A stretch of 64,000 nucleotides of DNA from Rheinheimera pacifica (GTDB lineage Bacteria; Pseudomonadota; Gammaproteobacteria; Enterobacterales; Alteromonadaceae): the NCBI RefSeq assembly GCF_900108485.1, contig NZ_FNXF01000014.1:62001-126000 (forward strand), in the 5' to 3' direction. Below, in pieces: positions 45,932 to 55,610 of this stretch (positions are counted from its first letter, which is position 1; every line of letters starts with the position of its first letter). The position numbers and the translations under genes are program-made. The notes under the pieces were generated by a model. The model was not told the DNA's origin, did no database searches, and saw only the letters and a program-made list of their open reading frames with translations.

Positions 45932-45957
45932 CGGCTACCATTAGGTAGCCGCTTTTT
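45932..45957 (+). other. Terminator-like hairpin over the gshA stop codon, plus-strand polarity
   Basis: CGGCTACC-ATTA-GGTAGCCG is an 8-bp stem followed by CTTTTTT on the plus strand. gshA is on the minus strand, where no T-run follows. It therefore looks like a terminator for transcription entering gshA antisense, or simply a 3'-end stabiliser for gshA. Confidence 0.5.
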
Positions 45958-47545
45958 TATCCTCACATTGCGGTACTTCGGCAAAATACTGCTCAATATA
46001 CTGATCAAAGCTCACATTATCCTGTTGCTCAACCTGTTGTTGCGCCAATAGTGACTGTGTAGCGGCTTCGCTAAACTGCTCAGCAGAATAATACTGGTAG
46101 GGTTCTTTTAGCAGCTGCTGGCGATACGTTGCCGATAATTGCAAGGTATAGCTGCTGTTATCCTGCTGTTGTGCCAGTAACTGGTTTAATAATTTACCGG
46201 AAAAAGTCTGGGATGGGTCCAGCAAGCCAAGATAAAACTGCTTTAAGGCGCCGCTGTAGCCCTGCGTTTCATAGGCCGAATCCAGATACTGTGCCAGCGG
46301 CATCATGTCGGCAAACAATTCTTCTGCCCAATCCAGCATTAAGCGTGGCTGGCCGTGTTGCAGGATCTCCAGATTAGTGCGCCGCCCGTCGGTGACAACT
46401 TTTTTCAGGTTTTGCTCTGTAATAGTTTGCTCCGCAGCAGACAGCGGCGGGCTGTCCTGCAACAGGCAATACAGCAGGAAAACATCAAGAAAACGCATCT
46501 GCTCTGCGCTGATACCAACACTGCTAAACGGATTGACATCCAACGCCCGCACTTCAATGTACTCAACGCCACGCTTAGCCAGTGCACACGTTGGCCGCTC
46601 GCCAGACTGGGTAGTACGTTTAGGCCGGATGGTAGAGTAGAACTCATTTTCTATTTGCAGCACATTGGCATTAAGCTGCTGGTACTCGCCATTAACCTTA
46701 ACGCCAATATTTTTATATTCGTCAGACGGCATGCTAATCGCCTGATGCAGGCCGGCAATATACTCGGGTAGACTGTTGTAAGTAATATTCAGGCTGGATT
46801 GCGCACTGTTGGTGTAACCCAGGTCACTCATACGCAACGAGGTAGCATAAGGCAGATACAACGAACCTTTGCCAAGCGCCTGAAAGTTGTACCGGCTGCT
46901 GCGCCCTTCCAGAAACGACTTACACATCGCCGGTGATGCCCCGAATAAATATACGATCAGCCAGACGTAGCGTTTGTAGTTACGTATCAACGCCAGATAT
47001 TGCTCGGAAATAAATGTCTGTAAATCGCCGCTTTGCCCCAGAATTTGCTGGTACTGTTGCCAAAAACTGTGTGAAAAAGAGAAGTTAAAATGCACACCAC
47101 TGATGGCCTGCATCATGCTGCCATAGCGGTTATGCAGGCCTTTGCGGTACAGGGTTTTCATTCTGCCGACATTAGAGCTGCCATACTGCGCAAACGGAAT
47201 TTGCTTCTGATCAGTAATAAAACACGGCATGCTGCCAGCCCAGAACTGCTCGTCACCGATGTTCTTAATGGTAAAACGGTGAATGTCTGTCAGCTGTGCT
47301 AAAGTGGTATCAATGCTGTCGCTGACCGGGGTAATAAATTCAAGCAAAGATTCGGAAAAATCGGTCGTGATCCACGGATGGGTTAAAGCAGCGCCAAGCG
47401 CTTTTGGATGAGGTGTTAATGCCAGTTGGCCATCGGGCTTAACCCGCAACGTCTCCCGCTCTATACCGCGCTGAATACCTGTAATAGCATGTTTATTCGG
47501 CGCTGCATTCAGCTTAGCCAGACGTTGTTGTAAAGTTGAGCCCAA
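45941..47545 (-). CDS. gshA: Glutamate-cysteine ligase
   Basis: A 534-residue first enzyme of glutathione synthesis. GIQRGIERETLRV, LTHPWITTDFSESLLEFITPV and GVHFNFSFSHSFW are family hallmarks, as is RVAL-type EVRALDVNPFSSVGIS. The start codon is TTG at 47545 with AAGGA eight bases upstream. E. coli gshA also starts with TTG, so the weak start may be a conserved expression limit. Monocistronic, divergent from the chemoreceptor gene. Confidence 0.96.
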   Translation of the reverse strand: MGSTLQQRLAKLNAAPNKHAITGIQRGIERETLRVKPDGQLALTPHPKALGAALTHPWITTDFSESLLEFITPVSDSIDTTLAQLTDIHRFTIKNIGDEQFWAGSMPCFITDQKQIPFAQYGSSNVGRMKTLYRKGLHNRYGSMMQAISGVHFNFSFSHSFWQQYQQILGQSGDLQTFISEQYLALIRNYKRYVWLIVYLFGASPAMCKSFLEGRSSRYNFQALGKGSLYLPYATSLRMSDLGYTNSAQSSLNITYNSLPEYIAGLHQAISMPSDEYKNIGVKVNGEYQQLNANVLQIENEFYSTIRPKRTTQSGERPTCALAKRGVEYIEVRALDVNPFSSVGISAEQMRFLDVFLLYCLLQDSPPLSAAEQTITEQNLKKVVTDGRRTNLEILQHGQPRLMLDWAEELFADMMPLAQYLDSAYETQGYSGALKQFYLGLLDPSQTFSGKLLNQLLAQQQDNSSYTLQLSATYRQQLLKEPYQYYSAEQFSEAATQSLLAQQQVEQQDNVSFDQYIEQYFAEVPQCEDKKAAT

Positions 47546-47771
47546 GGTAATTCCTTAATTGGTAGCTGATTGTGCTGAAATTGGGGCGCTAAGGCCAATC
47601 TCAAGACCGGTGCTTAATTTAGCCTGCAATTTCATTTTCAACAATCGAAGATTTGGTCGCTTAACCCCCTTAAGCGTTAAACTGCCACAGCCATGGCTGC
47701 AATTATTACGTTAATACATTAGACTTACCGGAAAAGGTACAAGGCAACAACTACTTAAATAAGCAGGTGAC

Positions 47772-49316
47772 ATGAACCGTCGCAACACAAGTACTATAAA
47801 CGAAGAAGTTAAATTCAGTGCTGAACAGGAGCTGGTTTCTACCACAGATTTACGCGGTGTTATCACCTATGCTAATCCGGCCTTTTGTAAGGTTGCAGGT
47901 TACAGCGCAGAAGAACTCGTGGGCAACAACCATAATCTTGTACGCCACCCGGATATGCCGGCAGCGGCTTTTGCTGATCTGTGGCACAAACTTAAGCAAG
48001 GCCAATCATGGCGCGGCCTGGTAAAAAACCGCTGCAAAGATGGCCGTTATTACTGGGTAGACGCCTTTGTTACGCCCATTTACCAACAGGGCAAACTGGT
48101 GGGCTATCAGTCAGTACGGGTAAAACCCGATGCAGCCATGATAGAGCGGGCAAATAAAAGTTATCCGGCCATAGCTGCCGGTAAAATACCATCAGACTGG
48201 CGCAGCCGCTTTGGCTTAAAACGCCTGGTAGCCGTTACGCTTAGCCTGCTGCTTGCCGCTATTGGTGTCGCCAGTTTTGGCTGGCATTTTTTGCTGGCCT
48301 TACTGCTGCCGCTGGTATGGTTACTTTGCTGTTATGACGAACTGTTTATTATTCCGGCACAGTTGCAGCAAGCTAAAGCCAAATTCGACAGTGTGTCACG
48401 CTGGATTTACTCTGGTTTTGGCCCTTACGGCATTGCGGATTTTCAGCAGAAAATGGCCCAGGCCAGGCTACGCACCGTTTTAGGCCGTGCCACCGACAGC
48501 ACCGCAGCACTGAGCATTATTGCTGAAACGCAGGCCGAAGCCGTGCATATGACAGAGCAAGGTATTCACCAGCAGCACGACCGCTTAAGCAGTATTGTCG
48601 CTGCGACATCTCAGCTTTACGGTACAGTACAGGACATTGCCGGGCGTACTCAGGACACCCATCAACAGGTAAACGAAACGCATAAAATCTGTGAAGCAGC
48701 AAAAACCACCATGCAGCACACAGCCAAAACAGTACAGCAACTGGCAACAGAGGTTCAGGGTGCAGCAGCAACAGCCGACGGCCTGGCAGTTGAGGCCGAG
48801 CGCATTGGCACAGTGATGACTGAAATTCAGGGTATTGCCGATCAAACCAACCTGCTGGCATTAAATGCTGCCATTGAAGCAGCCCGGGCCGGTGAGCATG
48901 GCCGGGGGTTTGCTGTGGTAGCAGATGAAGTACGGGCATTATCGTCGCGCACTCATAAGGCTACAGAGCAAATTAAGCAGTCCATCGGCGAAATACAGCA
49001 AACCTTACTCAGCTGGGGCCAGGTTATGCTGCATAGCCGCCAGCAAGTGGATATTTGTGTAAAAGAAACCCAGCACAGCGAGCAGCAGCTGGCGGAAATT
49101 TCACGCATGATTGACCACATTGCCCAGCTGTCATCACAAATTACCACAGCAGCAACCCAGCAAGGGGTTGTGGCCAATGACGTGCAACAAAGCGTTGAGC
49201 ATATTCAGCAAATTGCCCAGACCAACCTGAGCAATATTCAGATAGTGTCTGACAACAGCTCAGCCTTGCAGCAGCAAGCTGGCAAAATTGCTGATATGAA
49301 TAAAAGCTTTGGCTAA
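47772..49316 (+). CDS. Aer-like methyl-accepting chemotaxis protein with PAS domain
   Basis: A 514-residue receptor. A cytoplasmic PAS domain (about 10-120; [48 protein letters not shown]) lies at the N-terminus. A hydrophobic hairpin follows (about 150-190). The signalling domain (about 240-514) has the hairpin tip [38 protein letters not shown] typical of MCPs. No periplasmic domain exists, so it senses internal redox or energy state like Aer. AGGTGAC precedes the ATG. No che or flagellar genes are adjacent. Confidence 0.94.
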   Translation: MNRRNTSTINEEVKFSAEQELVSTTDLRGVITYANPAFCKVAGYSAEELVGNNHNLVRHPDMPAAAFADLWHKLKQGQSWRGLVKNRCKDGRYYWVDAFVTPIYQQGKLVGYQSVRVKPDAAMIERANKSYPAIAAGKIPSDWRSRFGLKRLVAVTLSLLLAAIGVASFGWHFLLALLLPLVWLLCCYDELFIIPAQLQQAKAKFDSVSRWIYSGFGPYGIADFQQKMAQARLRTVLGRATDSTAALSIIAETQAEAVHMTEQGIHQQHDRLSSIVAATSQLYGTVQDIAGRTQDTHQQVNETHKICEAAKTTMQHTAKTVQQLATEVQGAAATADGLAVEAERIGTVMTEIQGIADQTNLLALNAAIEAARAGEHGRGFAVVADEVRALSSRTHKATEQIKQSIGEIQQTLLSWGQVMLHSRQQVDICVKETQHSEQQLAEISRMIDHIAQLSSQITTAATQQGVVANDVQQSVEHIQQIAQTNLSNIQIVSDNSSALQQQAGKIADMNKSFG

Positions 49317-49321
49317 AAACA

Positions 49322-49347
49322 AAAAACTCCGCCGCGGCGGAGTTTTT
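49322..49347. terminator. Rho-independent terminator after the chemoreceptor gene
   Basis: AAAAACTCCGCC and GGCGGAGTTTTT form a 12-bp stem with a tight GC loop, with poly-T on the plus strand and poly-A on the left. It may also act on pssA, which ends at 49375. Confidence 0.92.
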
Positions 49348-49374
49348 AATGCATTACTTATTTAGCGTATCTGT

Positions 49375-50208
49375 TTACAGGCTCTTGCTGTCGTCTTTGG
49401 TGGCAGAGTCTGCCGCTTTAGCCTCTTTGTCAGCATCGGCAAAGTCAGCATCGTCAGAGTCACCCAGCACATGTTCCAGTTTTAGTTTACGCACACTGCG
49501 AATTGTCGTCACCGGGCCAGAGCAGGCATAGATAAAGAATATACCAAACAGCATTTCTGCCGGGCGGGCAGCAATTACGACAAAAATCAGCACTACCATC
49601 AAAATGGTTAAAAAAGATACCCTGTCGCGCCAGTTCAGATCTTTAAACGAGTTATAGCGGAAGTTACTTACCATCAGTAAACCGATAACAATAGTCAGCA
49701 AGCCCACCAGGTAGCCAATGTTATCCCCATCAACCTGATAAATACTGCCGCTCCATACCATACCGGCAATAATAGCTGCAGCGGCCGGGCTGGCTAAGCC
49801 CTGAAAAAACCGGCCGTCAGTAACGCCCAGATTGGCATTAAAACGCGCCAGACGCAGCGCAGCACAGGCAACATAAATAAATGCCGCCAGCCAGCCGAAT
49901 TTGCCGTACTCGGCAAGGCCCCAGTTGTAAGCAACCAGTGCCGGCGCAATACCGAACGACAACATATCAGACATACTGTCGTATTGGGCACCAAACTCGC
50001 TTTGCGTATTGGTTAAGCGCGCTACACGCCCATCCAGACCATCGAAAATCATTGCGATAAAAATGGCTACGGCGGCGGCTTCAAAGCGGCCGTTCATTGA
50101 CGACACTATGGCGAAAAAACCAGAGAACAAGCCAGCGGTTGTCAGCAAATTAGGTAGCAGGTAAATGCCCTTACGCGGGCTGGTATCATTTGTTTTTGAC
50201 TCAGGCAT
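49375..50208 (-). CDS. pssA: CDP-diacylglycerol-serine O-phosphatidyltransferase
   Basis: A 277-residue inner-membrane enzyme making phosphatidylserine, the precursor of phosphatidylethanolamine. The CDP-alcohol phosphotransferase signature is complete: D59-G-x2-A-R64-x8-G73-x3-D77-x3-D81. About eight membrane helices are seen. An acidic, Lys-rich C-terminal tail (from about 245) is variable. This is the polytopic type II PssA, not the membrane-associated phospholipase-D-like PssA of E. coli. Confidence 0.95.
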   Translation of the reverse strand: MPESKTNDTSPRKGIYLLPNLLTTAGLFSGFFAIVSSMNGRFEAAAVAIFIAMIFDGLDGRVARLTNTQSEFGAQYDSMSDMLSFGIAPALVAYNWGLAEYGKFGWLAAFIYVACAALRLARFNANLGVTDGRFFQGLASPAAAAIIAGMVWSGSIYQVDGDNIGYLVGLLTIVIGLLMVSNFRYNSFKDLNWRDRVSFLTILMVVLIFVVIAARPAEMLFGIFFIYACSGPVTTIRSVRKLKLEHVLGDSDDADFADADKEAKAADSATKDDSKSL

Positions 50209-50324
50209 AAAGCAACTTCTACGTTGTGGATTTACAATGGATTATAAGGGACATACCTTAACATGGATAGCCTGCAGGCAAAAGTGACCGCCGAAGCAGC
50301 CACTTTCTGCCGGCAAATACCAGG

Positions 50325-52904
50325 TTAAACCTTACTGCTCACAATAAATTGCGAACCGTTATGATCCAGCAATATGGTACTGCCAGGCGCTACGTCGCCT
50401 TGTAACAACGCTTGCGCCAGCGGGTTTTCCAGGTGCTGCTGAATAGCCCGCTTCAGCGGCCTGGCGCCATATAACGGGTCAAAACCTATTTCGGCCAGTT
50501 TATCCAGTGCCGCTTCAGTAATACTAAACCGATACTGCCGCTCGGCCAGTCTTTGCTCCAGCCTCGCCAGCTGAATTTTGGCAATACTGCGAATTTGCAC
50601 ACTATCCAGCGGGTGAAACACGACTGTCTCATCCAGCCGGTTTAAAAACTCCGGCCGAAACTGCTTACTGAGCACACCCATCAGCATATCTTTCATCTGG
50701 CTGTAACTGTATTCACGGTAATGCTCCTGAATAAGATCTGAGCCCAGGTTCGACGTCATAATAATAACGGTATTCTTAAAATCGACCGTACGGCCCTGGC
50801 TGTCGGTTAACCGGCCATCATCCAGCACCTGCAGCAGAATATTAAACACATCCGGATGGGCTTTTTCCACTTCATCCAGCAGCACTACCGAATAGGGCTT
50901 ACGCCGCACAGCTTCCGTTAAATAGCCGCCTTCTTCATAGCCAACATAGCCCGGCGGTGCGCCAACTAAACGTGATACGGCATGTTTTTCCATAAACTCT
51001 GACATGTCTATACGCACCATAGCATCGGGGCTGTCGAACAAAAAATTGGCCAGCGATTTGGTCAGCTCGGTTTTACCCACACCGGTAGGGCCTAAAAACA
51101 GGAATGAGCCTATCGGTTTATTCGGATCAGCCAGCCCAGCCCGCGAACGGCGAATAGCATGCGATACCGCTGTTACCGCTTCGTCCTGGCCGATGACTTT
51201 TTCATGCAGCGCTTGCTCCATACGCAACAGCTTGTCGCGCTCGCCTTCGAGCATTTTATTCACCGGTATACCGGTGGCTTTAGACAATACATCTGCAATT
51301 TCCTGTTCGGTAACTTTGTTACGCAGCAAGGTATTTTCGTGCATTTCTGCCTGAGAAGCTAAATCGAGCTTTTTCTCCAGCTCAGGAATGCGGCCGTATT
51401 GCAACTCAGACATACGCTGTAAATCACTGGCGCGGCGGGCAACTTCTAAATCAAGCCGGGCTTGTTCCAACTCGGTTTTAATATTTTGCGTACCTTGCAG
51501 TGCAGCTTTTTCTGACTCCCACACTTCATCCAGCTCGTTGTAGTGGGCATCAAGTTCGACAATTTGCTCCTGAATTGCATCCCGGCGTTTTTTACTGCCT
51601 TCGTCAGATTCTTTTGCCAGCGCATTGTCTTCCAGTTTTAACTGAATAATACGCCGCTCCAGCCGGTCCAGCTCTTCTGGTTTAGAGTCCATTTGCATAC
51701 GGATGCTGGATGCCGCTTCGTCAATTAAGTCGATAGCTTTATCCGGTAATTGCCGGTCTGACACATAACGGTGCGACAAGGTAGCCGCCGCCACTATCGC
51801 CGGATCGGTAATTTCCACCGCGTGGTGAATTTCGTAACGTTCTTTTAAGCCCCGTAAAATAGCAATGGTGTCTTCCACCGACGGCTCTTCTACTAACACT
51901 TTTTGAAAACGCCGCTCCAGTGCCGCATCTTTTTCGATATACTTGCGGTATTCATCCAAAGTGGTAGCGCCCAAACAGTGCAGCTCACCACGCGCCAGCG
52001 CCGGTTTTAACATATTACCGGCATCCATCGCGCCCTCTGCCTTACCGGCGCCCACCATAGTATGAATTTCATCAATAAACAGAATCACCTGGCCTTCTTC
52101 TTTAGCCAGTTCATTCAGCACCGCTTTTAGCCGCTCTTCAAACTCACCACGGTATTTGGCGCCCGCTAATAAAGACCCCATGTCCAGTGACAGCACCCGT
52201 TTATCTTTTAAGCCTTCGGGCACTTCTTTGTTGATAATACGCAGCGCTAACCCTTCAACGATAGCGGTTTTACCTACGCCCGGCTCGCCAATTAATACCG
52301 GGTTATTTTTAGTGCGCCGCTGTAATACCTGAATGCAGCGGCGAATTTCTTCATCCCGGCCTATTACCGGATCCAGTTTACCGGCCTCGGCTCGGGCGGT
52401 TAAATCTACCGTGTATTTAGTTAATGCCTGGCGAGTATCTTCGGCATTCACATCGTCGACTTTCTGGCCGCCACGCATTTGAGTAATGGCCGTTTCTACA
52501 TTTTCTTTGCTTACGCCGATTAAGCGCAAAATCTTACCCAGATCAGATTTATCTTCCGTCGCCGCTAACACGAATAGCTCGCTGGAAATAAACTGATCTT
52601 TGCGTTTTTGTGCCAGCTTATCGCACTGCTGCAGTAACTGAGCCGTGGCAGACGATAGCTGCAGGTTAGCGCCCTCGCCTTCAACCCGCGGTAGCTTGTC
52701 TATCGACTGGCTGACTTTAGAGCGCAGTTCATTAAAATTAATCGCCAGTTTGTTTAGCAGCTCACGCACTGTGCCGCCTTCCTGATTTAACAAGGCAAAC
52801 ATCAGGTGCACCGGCTCGATAAACTGCTGATCACGGCCAAGCGCCAGCGACTGCGCATCAGCTATCGCTTCCTGGAACTTACTGGTAAATTTTTCAAGAC
52901 GCAT
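50325..52904 (-). CDS. clpB: ClpB disaggregase
   Basis: An 859-residue Hsp100 AAA+ protein (E. coli 857) that rescues aggregated proteins with DnaK. An N domain (about 1-145) precedes NBD1, with Walker [14 protein letters not shown] and Walker [17 protein letters not shown] coiled-coil M domain (about 405-530) follows, then NBD2 with [13 protein letters not shown] and [14 protein letters not shown] and the small D2 domain. A heat-shock-type promoter lies about 60 bases upstream. Last of rluD-pgeF-clpB, an order shared with E. coli. Confidence 0.98.
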   Translation of the reverse strand: MRLEKFTSKFQEAIADAQSLALGRDQQFIEPVHLMFALLNQEGGTVRELLNKLAINFNELRSKVSQSIDKLPRVEGEGANLQLSSATAQLLQQCDKLAQKRKDQFISSELFVLAATEDKSDLGKILRLIGVSKENVETAITQMRGGQKVDDVNAEDTRQALTKYTVDLTARAEAGKLDPVIGRDEEIRRCIQVLQRRTKNNPVLIGEPGVGKTAIVEGLALRIINKEVPEGLKDKRVLSLDMGSLLAGAKYRGEFEERLKAVLNELAKEEGQVILFIDEIHTMVGAGKAEGAMDAGNMLKPALARGELHCLGATTLDEYRKYIEKDAALERRFQKVLVEEPSVEDTIAILRGLKERYEIHHAVEITDPAIVAAATLSHRYVSDRQLPDKAIDLIDEAASSIRMQMDSKPEELDRLERRIIQLKLEDNALAKESDEGSKKRRDAIQEQIVELDAHYNELDEVWESEKAALQGTQNIKTELEQARLDLEVARRASDLQRMSELQYGRIPELEKKLDLASQAEMHENTLLRNKVTEQEIADVLSKATGIPVNKMLEGERDKLLRMEQALHEKVIGQDEAVTAVSHAIRRSRAGLADPNKPIGSFLFLGPTGVGKTELTKSLANFLFDSPDAMVRIDMSEFMEKHAVSRLVGAPPGYVGYEEGGYLTEAVRRKPYSVVLLDEVEKAHPDVFNILLQVLDDGRLTDSQGRTVDFKNTVIIMTSNLGSDLIQEHYREYSYSQMKDMLMGVLSKQFRPEFLNRLDETVVFHPLDSVQIRSIAKIQLARLEQRLAERQYRFSITEAALDKLAEIGFDPLYGARPLKRAIQQHLENPLAQALLQGDVAPGSTILLDHNGSQFIVSSKV

Positions 52905-52940
52905 TTCTGGCTCCTACAAGCACAACACTGTTGCGTTATA

Positions 52941-52969
52941 AGATTGGGCGTTATTGCTGCAAATTCAAG
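52941..52969 (-). promoter_or_regulatory. Sigma-32-type promoter of clpB
   Basis: On the minus strand CTTGAA (52969-52964) is followed after 14 bases by GCCCAATCT (52949-52941). This closely resembles the RpoH consensus CTTGAAA-N(11-16)-CCCCATNT. The start would be near 52933, about 30 bases before the clpB ATG. Confidence 0.78.
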
Positions 52970-52997
52970 CAGACAAACGTCAAAAATTTGACTTAGA

Positions 52998-53732
52998 TCA
53001 GGCTAACCAGATTGAACTGGCCATACGCCCGGTTTGGCCGTCACGCCGGTAGGAAAAAAACAACTCACTTTGCTGATATGTGCAGTACTGGCCACCATAA
53101 ATATGTTGCACCCCACTGGCTTGCAGACGTTGTTTTGCCAGCAGATATAAATCCGCCTGCCACTTATTACTGTTGCCGCTGATAAAGGCCTGCTCCGCCT
53201 GTGCATTGTGGCTAATAAAAGCGTCACGTACCTCAGGCCCTACTTCAAATGCACTTTGGCTGATAGCCGGGCCAAGATATACCAGTACTTCAGCAGGCCT
53301 GGCAAAGTGCGCCAGTGTGGCTTCAATCACGCCGTCACACAAACCGCGCCAGCCAGCATGCACTGCCGCTACCTGAGTACCGGCTTTATCACACAATAAT
53401 AACGGCAGGCAATCGGCTGTCATAACAGTGGCCACTACACCGGGCTCGCAGGTTACGCTTGCATCGGCGGTATCCGCAATAGACGCCTTTGTCAGTACAG
53501 ACACAGCAGTGCCATGCACCTGATTTAACCAGACCGGCGCTGCCGGCATCTGAGCCAGCAGCTGGTAAAGACGCCGGTTTTCAGCAACTAGCTCAGCATT
53601 ATCTGCCACATGATTGCCCAGATTTAAACTGGCATACACGCCGGTTGAGCAACCGCCGTTACGGGTGCTGCATACTGCCCGCACATTGGCCGGGGCTGGC
53701 CAGTCAGGCAGTAACAGCGGGTTGTCAGACAT
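52998..53732 (-). CDS. pgeF: PgeF/YfiH multicopper-type protein (peptidoglycan editing / purine nucleoside phosphorylase)
   Basis: A 244-residue protein of the DUF152/YfiH family. NQVHGTAV, TADCLPLLL and HAGWRGLCDGV carry the zinc/copper-binding His and Cys. Homologues were described as polyphenol oxidases, as adenosine/purine nucleoside phosphorylases (human LACC1 relatives) and as preventing wrong amino acids in peptidoglycan stems. The ATG at 53732 overlaps the rluD stop by 8 bases; a further ATG at 53744 is possible. Confidence 0.92.
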   Translation of the reverse strand: MSDNPLLLPDWPAPANVRAVCSTRNGGCSTGVYASLNLGNHVADNAELVAENRRLYQLLAQMPAAPVWLNQVHGTAVSVLTKASIADTADASVTCEPGVVATVMTADCLPLLLCDKAGTQVAAVHAGWRGLCDGVIEATLAHFARPAEVLVYLGPAISQSAFEVGPEVRDAFISHNAQAEQAFISGNSNKWQADLYLLAKQRLQASGVQHIYGGQYCTYQQSELFFSYRRDGQTGRMASSIWLA

Positions 53733-54699
53733 AATCCAGGCCATGTTCTGCCGTATCGGCCCGTAGCGCTGCAGTTAGCTGCACCATGTCATCCGGAATA
53801 GGCGCATGCCATTCCAGAATCTCCAGCGTAATTGGATGAGCTAAACGCAACATGGCAGCATGTAAGGCCTGGCGCCTAAAGTTACGCAGAATAGTCAGTA
53901 ATTGCTCATCAGCCTTACGCGGTGGCCGCGGCCGGCCGGCATACACCGGATCGCCTACCAGCGGATGGTTCACATAAGTCATATGCACACGAATTTGATG
54001 CGTGCGGCCGGTTTCAAGCCGTAAACGTAAACGGGTGTGAGCCCGGTATTTTTCCATCACGCGAAAATGAGTGGTGGCTGGCTTACCTGACTGGCTTACT
54101 GCCATATGAGTACGTTTGGTGGGGTGACGGCCTATCGGTTCGTCAATAGTACCGCCGCCGGTCATCGCGCCATGGCATACGGCTTCATATTCACGGGTAA
54201 TTTCCCGCGCCTGCATCGCCTCTACCAAATGGGTTTGCGCCGGTATGGTTTTCGCTACGACCATTAAACCGGTAGTGTCTTTATCCAAACGGTGGATAAT
54301 ACCCGCCCGTGGTACTTCACCTATCCCCGGACAGTGGTGTAATAAAGCATTCAGTAAAGTGCCATCGGCATTGCCAGCACCCGGGTGTACAACCAAGCCG
54401 GCGGGCTTATTGATCACCAGGATATGCTCGTCCTCATAGACGATATTTAATTCTATGGCTTCGGCTTCAAAACGCTGATCTTCCGGCAGCTCAGCCAGAA
54501 TATCAATTTGCTCACCGCCGAGGAGTTTCTCCCTTGGCCGGTTTTGCATGGTGCCATTAACCTTAACTGCGTCCGCCAGGATCCACTCTTTTATTCTGGA
54601 TCGTGAATAATCAGGGAACATTTCGGCCAGAACCTGATCTAAGCGCTTACCGAAAAGATGCTCTGGTACAATTTCTGAAAGTTTTAGCTGTTTTGTCAT
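53725..54699 (-). CDS. rluD: 23S rRNA pseudouridine synthase RluD (U1911/1915/1917)
   Basis: A 324-residue enzyme. An S4 RNA-binding domain (about 15-75; RLDQVLAEMFPDYSRSRIKEWI) is followed by the catalytic RluA-type domain. The catalytic Asp is in GIIHRLDKDTTGLMVVA, and LETGRTHQIRVH is the second motif. The ATG at 54699 starts MTKQLKLSEIVPE as in E. coli-type proteins. Eighteen open codons upstream, toward bamD, are not used. Divergent from bamD. Confidence 0.96.
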   Translation of the reverse strand: MTKQLKLSEIVPEHLFGKRLDQVLAEMFPDYSRSRIKEWILADAVKVNGTMQNRPREKLLGGEQIDILAELPEDQRFEAEAIELNIVYEDEHILVINKPAGLVVHPGAGNADGTLLNALLHHCPGIGEVPRAGIIHRLDKDTTGLMVVAKTIPAQTHLVEAMQAREITREYEAVCHGAMTGGGTIDEPIGRHPTKRTHMAVSQSGKPATTHFRVMEKYRAHTRLRLRLETGRTHQIRVHMTYVNHPLVGDPVYAGRPRPPRKADEQLLTILRNFRRQALHAAMLRLAHPITLEILEWHAPIPDDMVQLTAALRADTAEHGLDYV

Positions 54700-54822
54700 A
54701 ACGGAAGCAGTTATCCTGTGTGCAACCCCGGCAGGTCTGGGGTAGAATCGCAATAGTGTGTATTTTAGCGATTTTACGTCAGACTAGACAGCCATTTAGC
54801 TCAAGTAGTAACGGATTTTTAA

Positions 54823-55572
54823 ATGAAAGCGAATTTTTTACTGATTTCTTTACTGGCATTAACCCTTACGGCTTGTGCCGGTAAACCGAAGGAAGCGGAT
54901 ACCAGTAATACACAAACCGCGCAAACCATGTATCAGCAAGCCAAAGAAGTATTAGATAACGGCTTGTACAACCGCGCTATTGAGCTGTTAATGGCCGTAG
55001 AAAGCCGTTACCCGTTCGGGCCTTTAGCCAGACAAGTGCAACTGGACTTAATATATGCCCATTATCAGGCTGGCGATGTACAAAAAGCGCTGGCCGGCAT
55101 TGACCGCTTTATCCGCTTAAACCCGAACCACCCTGAACTGGACTACGTGTACTACATGCGCGGCCTTAGCAATATGAAAGCCGACGAAAATACACTGCAT
55201 AATATGCTCGGCATTGACCGTGCAGACCGTGATTTAGCCAGCACCCGCCAGGCGTTTGATGATTTTAAATTATTGGTAAGCAGCTTTCCTAACAGCAAAT
55301 ACGCTGCTGAAGCGAAAAAACGCATGTTAAGCATTAAAGATGCGCTGGCCCGGCATGAACTGCTGGTAGCTGATTACTATATGCGCCGTGGTGCTTATCT
55401 GGCCGCAGCTAACCGCGGCAAATATATTGTTGAGTTTTACCGCGACTCGCCATTGGTTGAACAGGCGCTTGAGGTAATGGTAGAAAGCTACGACAAACTG
55501 GGGCTGAGCAAGCTAAAAGAAGACACTTACCAGGTGTTAAAGCTTAATTTCCCGCAAAACACCAAGTTTTAA
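54823..55572 (+). CDS. bamD: Outer membrane protein assembly factor BamD
   Basis: A 249-residue outer-membrane lipoprotein (lipobox LTAC, Cys18). It has five TPR-like repeats, including YQQAKEVLDNGLYNRAIELLMAVESRYPFGPLARQ and LIYAHYQAGDVQKALAGIDRFIRLNPNHPELDYVYYMRGLS. It is an essential part of the BAM complex that folds beta-barrels, contacting BamA and the beta-signal. The divergent bamD/rluD pair is widely conserved. Confidence 0.97.
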   Translation: MKANFLLISLLALTLTACAGKPKEADTSNTQTAQTMYQQAKEVLDNGLYNRAIELLMAVESRYPFGPLARQVQLDLIYAHYQAGDVQKALAGIDRFIRLNPNHPELDYVYYMRGLSNMKADENTLHNMLGIDRADRDLASTRQAFDDFKLLVSSFPNSKYAAEAKKRMLSIKDALARHELLVADYYMRRGAYLAAANRGKYIVEFYRDSPLVEQALEVMVESYDKLGLSKLKEDTYQVLKLNFPQNTKF

Positions 55573-55579
55573 ACCAAAC

Positions 55580-55604
55580 AGCCCCGCCATAGCGGGGCTT
55601 TTTA
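55580..55604. terminator. Rho-independent terminator after bamD
   Basis: AGCCCCGC-CATA-GCGGGGCT, an 8-bp stem, then TTTTTATT on the plus strand. It lies in the 38-base gap to the convergent radA. Confidence 0.9.
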
Positions 55605-55610
55605 TTAGCG

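Noticed and set aside
52979-52992. GTCAAA-N2-TTTGAC inverted repeat between pgeF and clpB
   Set aside because: Short and AT-rich, with no known regulator match; it could be chance next to the heat-shock promoter.
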